NCBI GenBank assembly: GCA_022425585.1
Contig: JAKMFF010000206.1
Location: 1 to 10,009 of the forward strand
DNA length: 10,009 nucleotides
Reading direction: 5' to 3'
DNA from: Candidatus Poseidoniaceae archaeon
GTDB lineage: Archaea > Thermoplasmatota > Poseidoniia > Poseidoniales > Poseidoniaceae
Positions 7,087 to 10,009 of the stretch are shown in pieces (the stretch's first letter is position 1; each line of letters starts with the position of its first letter). The notes under the pieces are model-generated. The model had not been told where the DNA came from. It did no database searches and saw nothing but the letters and a program-made list of their open reading frames with translations. Made by a program: the position numbers and the translations under genes.

Positions 7087-8094
7087 TCATTGCTTGGATG
7101 CTTCACCAAGTTGCGATAGTAATCCATCAAATATTCGTAGCAAGCCTCGTAGAGTTACTTCTGATACATTAGCAACTTTACAGATGTCTGATTGAGTTCT
7201 TGAAGTACCAGACTCGGAAGCGGCTTTGTAAATCAATGCAGCAGCGACACCCATCGGTTTCTTACCTTGCCAAATGTCTTCGTGCGGCTGTATCTTTGAC
7301 CACAGGTGGTTTACTTGGGTAAAGATATTTGGTGGTAACTGCAAGTCAGAAATAAATTTATCAAAGTACTCATTTGGGGATGTAATCTTGTGAAGATTTA
7401 ATTTCCTTGATACTTGTCTAATTAGTCTTGAAAGTTCTTTTTCAGTGATGTTATAACTCTCTGAAATCTCAGGTATTTGTCTTGGTAAATTTTCTTCTCT
7501 GGCTACTAAGTATGTACAAGCAGCGGCGACACCAGCGATGGATCTTCCTGTTACGAAACCTTCGCCACTGAGTCTTCGGTACAGTCTAGCGGTTTCTTCC
7601 TGCAGTGATTTTGGTAAGTCAGACCTATCACGTATCATTTGGTTGGCTTTCACTAGATTACGTTCCCGACTTTTGCGAGTTTTGGATCTCTCGTCAATTA
7701 CTCGTCTTCTGCGCCACTCTCTGCGTGCTTGTGAGCTAATACCGTGTCGTCCCGCTGAGCCAGTGTTCAAATCTCTAACGTCAATACTGGTGTTCAGGCC
7801 TTTGTCTGCTAATGTGTAGGTCAGTGGTTGTCCAACTCTTGACCGGTCCTCTGATTTGTCACGGTTGGTCCATTCTGCTCCGGGGTCAATGACATTTTCT
7901 TCAACAACTAGCCCGCATGAGTTGCAAACAATTTCGCCTCTCGAATCATCGAGTTGCCAGTCAACTGCGCCACATTCCTCGCAGGGTTTGGTATGCCCAT
8001 CCAGCACTCGTCTACTTGGGTCAACCAGTCCGTATTCACGCGCAGGTCTGCTATTTGAATCTCGATTACTCGAATCAGTATCATAATTTGTCAT
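7087..8094 (-). CDS. tfb: Transcription initiation factor B (TFB)
   Basis: Archaeal homologue of TFIIB. It binds the TBP-TATA complex and the BRE element and recruits RNA polymerase. The 335-residue protein has an N-terminal zinc ribbon with C38, C41, C57 and C60 (CEECG and CNSCG). A B-reader/linker follows at about 68-110 (DPGAEWTNRD, then a Leu-Asn-Thr-Ser-Ile-Asp segment). Two cyclin-fold repeats cover about 142-235 and 239-330, marked by GRSIAGVAAACTYL at 183-196 and GVAAALIYKAA at 282-292. A helix-turn-helix in the second repeat (VANVSEVTLRGLL) contacts BRE. About 37 residues precede the zinc ribbon, somewhat more than usual. GGAG lies 8 nt before the ATG and a TATA box lies upstream. 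It leads a same-strand group with the zinc-ribbon and WD40-like genes. Archaea often carry several TFBs, and whether this is the main one cannot be told here. Confidence 0.95.
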   Translation of the reverse strand: MTNYDTDSSNRDSNSRPAREYGLVDPSRRVLDGHTKPCEECGAVDWQLDDSRGEIVCNSCGLVVEENVIDPGAEWTNRDKSEDRSRVGQPLTYTLADKGLNTSIDVRDLNTGSAGRHGISSQARREWRRRRVIDERSKTRKSRERNLVKANQMIRDRSDLPKSLQEETARLYRRLSGEGFVTGRSIAGVAAACTYLVAREENLPRQIPEISESYNITEKELSRLIRQVSRKLNLHKITSPNEYFDKFISDLQLPPNIFTQVNHLWSKIQPHEDIWQGKKPMGVAAALIYKAASESGTSRTQSDICKVANVSEVTLRGLLRIFDGLLSQLGEASKQ

Positions 8095-8102
8095 CTACTC
8101 AA

Positions 8103-8106
8103 CTCC
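8103..8106 (-). promoter_or_regulatory. Shine-Dalgarno GGAG of TFB
   Basis: Read on the minus strand, AAGGAG ends 8 nt before the TFB ATG at 8094. This supports that start and shows a leadered mRNA. Confidence 0.55.
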
Positions 8107-8130
8107 TTGTTAACTAATGCTTTTACGTGT

Positions 8131-8138
8131 TATTTAAA
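8131..8138 (-). promoter_or_regulatory. TATA box of TFB
   Basis: TTTAAATA on the minus strand is centred about 40 bp before the TFB ATG. Initiation about 26 bp downstream would fall near 8108, leaving a leader of about 14 nt that just includes the GGAG ribosome binding site. Confidence 0.5.
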
Positions 8139-8278
8139 CTTGATGTCCTGCTGTTGTTGTTATTATCATTGACAGTCTCACTATAACCCCGTTAGTATAC
8201 ACTAATATGTTTGGAGGTAAGTTAGTTTGAATATAAACTGTTGTTTGACGACAATTTAGTTGTTGTACCCTGTATTGA

Positions 8279-8304
8279 GAACTATATTGACAATGGTATA
8301 GTTC
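8279..8304. repeat. 8-bp inverted repeat overlapping the purA promoter
   Basis: GAACTATA at 8279-8286 and TATAGTTC at 8297-8304 are exact inverted copies with a 10-bp spacer. The right arm overlaps the candidate purA TATA box, so a bound dimer would block TBP. An operator role is inferred from position and symmetry alone. Confidence 0.4.
8297..8303 (+). promoter_or_regulatory. Candidate TATA box of purA
   Basis: TATAGTT is centred about 39 bp before the preferred purA ATG (8339). Initiation near 8325 would give a leader of about 14 nt. TATATT at 8283-8288 is an alternative. Confidence 0.35.
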
Positions 8305-8338
8305 AAAGACGGTACGCGTAAGGGTTAGATTGACAGAC

Positions 8339-9643
8339 ATGCCAGCCACAGTAGTTTTAGGTGCCCAGTGGGGCGATGAAGGCAAAGGGAAATTAGTCGA
8401 TAGGATTGCAGAACAGGCCACTTGGGTTGCTAGATTCCAAGGCGGTAATAATGCTGGGCATACTGTAGTACTTGGCGATCAAATATTGAAATTTCATCTC
8501 TTGCCATCAGGGATTACTAGAAAAGAGTGTAATCTGGTTCTTGGTGATGGAATGGTCATCGACCCGTGGGTACTTGATACGGAATTAAAAAATTGGCAAG
8601 AATCTAGTGGAGAGGACCCACGTGGCGACAGATTGTTTGTCAGTGAAAGAGCCCACATAATTTTGCCTTTCCACCGATATTTAGACGGCTTAGATAAGAA
8701 AATTGGCACGACAGGCCGAGGTATTGGACCATCTTATGCAGATAAAATAAACCGCATAGGCCTTAGATTTGGCGATGTCGAGGAAGTCAAAGATGATGAC
8801 AAATGGTATGAATCAACCGTTGAGCGAATGAACGCTTCATTGAGCGCTGCTGGATGTCAAGATAGAATTACTAAAGACGGCCTAAAAAGCGATGTCAACT
8901 GGATTTGGAATAATTACTCCAGCTGTATAAACAATACTGGATTAATGATTGATAATGCATTGAAGATGGATGAACATGTTATTCTGGAAGGTGCTCAAGG
9001 TTGCTTACTCGATATTGATCAAGGGACTTTCCCATATGTCACATCTTCAGTCACCTCAAGAGGTAATGCCTCACATGGTGCAGGTATTCATCCGGGTCAT
9101 ATTGATGAAGTAATTGGCATAACTAAGGCATACATCACTAGAGTTGGTAATGGTGCAATGCCCACAGAATTACTGGACGAAGTGGGTGACCACTTGGGTA
9201 CAGTAGGCCATGAATTTGGTACCACTACTGGCCGTAAGCGTCGATGTGGATGGTTTGATGCTGTAGTTATGCGGCATGCAAATCGTATCAATGGTTTCAC
9301 TGGACTTGCTTTAACAAAATTAGACGTACTTGGTGGATTAGATGAACTAAACATTTGTGTGGCCTACGAACTTGACGGCAAAGAAATTCTTGAGATGCCA
9401 GCCAGTGCAACAGCGCTTGCTAGATGTAAACCGGTTTATGTCACCATGCCAGGTTTCCCATCACAGACCTTGATTGAGTGGCTAGGAATTGCTAAGAAAG
9501 CTAATGATGAAAAGTTAGGATTTTCTATTCTCCCCACTGCTGCCCAACAATACATCAAGCGTATTGAGGCAATTGTCGGCGTTCCTTGTTCCTCGGTTGG
9601 GGTAGGACCTGACCGTGATGCAACAATTGACCGTGTAGAGTAA
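8339..9643 (+). CDS. purA: Adenylosuccinate synthetase
   Basis: Cytoplasmic enzyme that joins IMP and aspartate using GTP to form adenylosuccinate, the first committed step from IMP to AMP. The 434 residues match the family length (E. coli 432). The P-loop is GDEGKGK at 12-18, with catalytic Asp13 and His41 in NNAGHT falling at the same numbers as in E. coli. Later motifs are TTGRGIGPSYADK (IMP site), EGAQGCLLDID, GTFPYVTSSVTSRG, TTTGRKRRCGWFDAV (the Arg-rich loop near the Asp/GTP sites) and LTKLDVLGGLDEL near the guanine-binding region. The frame also allows a TTG at 8330 with AAGGG five bases upstream. I prefer ATG 8339 because the P-loop numbering then fits and ATG is the commoner start. 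It stands alone on the plus strand between divergent TFB and tRNA-Ala. Confidence 0.95.
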   Translation: MPATVVLGAQWGDEGKGKLVDRIAEQATWVARFQGGNNAGHTVVLGDQILKFHLLPSGITRKECNLVLGDGMVIDPWVLDTELKNWQESSGEDPRGDRLFVSERAHIILPFHRYLDGLDKKIGTTGRGIGPSYADKINRIGLRFGDVEEVKDDDKWYESTVERMNASLSAAGCQDRITKDGLKSDVNWIWNNYSSCINNTGLMIDNALKMDEHVILEGAQGCLLDIDQGTFPYVTSSVTSRGNASHGAGIHPGHIDEVIGITKAYITRVGNGAMPTELLDEVGDHLGTVGHEFGTTTGRKRRCGWFDAVVMRHANRINGFTGLALTKLDVLGGLDELNICVAYELDGKEILEMPASATALARCKPVYVTMPGFPSQTLIEWLGIAKKANDEKLGFSILPTAAQQYIKRIEAIVGVPCSSVGVGPDRDATIDRVE

Positions 9644-9692
9644 TTATTCAATTGATAACAATCAAAAGGTGAAGACCCTCCGCACAACTTGA

Positions 9693-9768
9693 GGGCGCTT
9701 AGCTCAGTTGGAAGAGCGTCTGGTTTGCAACCAGAAGGCCGGGGGTTCAAATCCCCCAGTGTCCACCA
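9693..9768 (+). tRNA. tRNA-Ala, anticodon UGC, with encoded CCA
   Basis: The full cloverleaf can be drawn: a 7-bp acceptor stem (GGGCGCT with AGTGTCC), D-arm GCTC/GAGC, anticodon stem TCTGG/CCAGA with loop TTTGCAA, a five-base variable loop, and T-arm GGGGG/CCCCC with loop TTCAAAT. The anticodon TGC at 9726-9728 reads Ala GCN codons. The acceptor stem has the G3-U70 pair that marks alanine tRNAs for alanyl-tRNA synthetase. The discriminator base is A9765 and CCA is encoded at 9766-9768. No intron is present. It lies 49 nt after purA, and its 3' end overlaps an antisense integrase frame, suggesting use as an integration site. Confidence 0.97.
9741..9768. other. Putative attachment site (attL) in the 3' end of tRNA-Ala
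   Basis: Integrases of archaeal and bacterial elements commonly recombine within the T-arm and 3' end of tRNA genes, and the element restores the tRNA. Here an integrase C-terminus abuts and overlaps this end, so the core is probably within this interval. The partner repeat (attR) must lie to the right of the window, so the exact limits cannot be read. Confidence 0.4.
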
Positions 9769-10009
9769 TTATCCTCGAGTCTGAACCCTGCGAATGCGTT
9801 ACTAAGAGGCATCGCCCAGTTAGAGTTTGAACCCCTACGCCTCAGTAAGAAATCCGGTTGAGCCGTTCCTTCCGATGAAACTGCAGTCGCCATCTTATGC
9901 GCTCTTTCGAACGCCATACGCTGAGATTTGTTGGGTATTAGTTCAGCATAATGTTCTTGCAGTGTAGCGATATCATCACCTAATACTAACGCTATGTTCT
10001 CAAATGTAC
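9747..10009 (-). CDS. Tyrosine recombinase/integrase, C-terminal part (5' end outside window)
   Basis: A minus-strand frame enters from the right edge and stops at TGA 9749-9747, inside the tRNA T-loop, with 86 visible residues. Its first part, IALVLGDDIATLQEHYAELIP, has the layout of the end of the tyrosine-recombinase catalytic domain (compare LGHSSxxTTxxYxH). The candidate nucleophile Tyr falls exactly nine residues after the position normally held by His/Trp, which is Asp here. A basic helix (KSQRMAFERAHKMA) follows, then about 50 residues of unfamiliar tail. The enzyme would catalyse site-specific integration or excision of an element. Its position antisense to and overlapping the tRNA 3' end supports this role. 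The Arg and Lys/His catalytic residues would lie upstream of the visible part. The last residues may be read from the attachment site itself rather than conserved. Confidence 0.68.
   Translation of the reverse strand, partial: TFENIALVLGDDIATLQEHYAELIPNKSQRMAFERAHKMATAVSSEGTAQPDFLLRRRGSNSNWAMPLSNAFAGFRLEDNGGHWGI
9777..9839. repeat. Imperfect repeats resembling the tRNA T-loop
   Basis: GAGTCTGAACCCTGCG at 9777-9792 and GAGTTTGAACCCCTACG at 9823-9839 are near copies in direct orientation. On the minus strand each contains GGTTCA, like the T-arm of tRNA-Ala. GGGGTTCAAA at 9742-9751 has an exact inverted copy at 9826-9835. They lie inside the integrase C-terminal coding region and may be integrase binding sites or remnants of tRNA-derived sequence. 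Confidence 0.35.

Noticed and set aside
8330..8338. TTG at 8330 as the purA start
   Set aside because: Possible, since AAGGG lies upstream, but ATG 8339 gives the standard family numbering (Asp13, His41), so TTG is kept only as the alternative.
8134..8421. 95-codon minus-strand open frame covering the TFB/purA intergenic region
   Set aside because: It is antisense to the purA P-loop region and covers the promoters of both neighbours, with no recognisable protein motif.
9436..9750. Minus-strand open frame beginning NPRPSGCKPDALPTELSAL
   Set aside because: This peptide is the antisense translation of the tRNA itself, a well-known source of spurious proteins, and the rest lies antisense to purA.

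Overview
The window looks like a compact chromosomal segment of a planktonic euryarchaeon, most likely Marine Group II (Candidatus Poseidoniales). The archaeal assignment rests on a membrane-anchored LonB protease, a transcription factor B (TFB), a UPF0147 protein, ribosomal protein L40e, an A24 prepilin/preflagellin-type peptidase and TATA-like boxes placed about 25 bp before several start codons. The narrower Marine Group II call is an inference from gene content, moderate GC content and the Trp/Tyr-rich C-terminal tail of the first gene. No marker in the window proves it.

Layout, left to right. The C-terminal tail of a Gln/Pro-rich protein ends at 242. It is followed by LonB (303-2327, +) and a 12-helix MFS transporter (2389-3738, +). 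A small UPF0147 gene runs on the minus strand and overlaps the transporter end by 6 nt. It diverges from an A24-family membrane peptidase (4074-5069, +). The 49-residue L40e gene lies at 5084-5233 on the minus strand and diverges from a metallo-beta-lactamase-fold protein (5335-6099, +) that has lost most of its metal ligands. A minus-strand cluster follows, read right to left: TFB (8094-7087), a small Cys4 zinc-ribbon protein (7047-6772) and a WD40-like protein (6703-6092). purA, encoding adenylosuccinate synthetase, is on the plus strand (8339-9643), followed by tRNA-Ala(UGC) at 9693-9768. The right edge holds the C-terminal part of a tyrosine recombinase on the minus strand. Its frame runs antisense into the 3' end of the tRNA, as expected at the boundary of an element integrated in that tRNA gene.

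Most genes are housekeeping: protein quality control, transcription initiation, translation and purine synthesis. Genes are tightly packed, with short convergent overlaps (3733-3738 and 6092-6099). Initiation appears mixed. L40e and the A24 peptidase look leaderless, while TFB, UPF0147 and the MFS gene have purine-rich Shine-Dalgarno-like sequences. No CRISPR array, insertion sequence or rRNA is seen. The points most worth following are the integrase/tRNA boundary, the degenerate metallo-beta-lactamase-fold protein, the zinc-ribbon partner of TFB, and inverted repeats in two divergent promoter regions.
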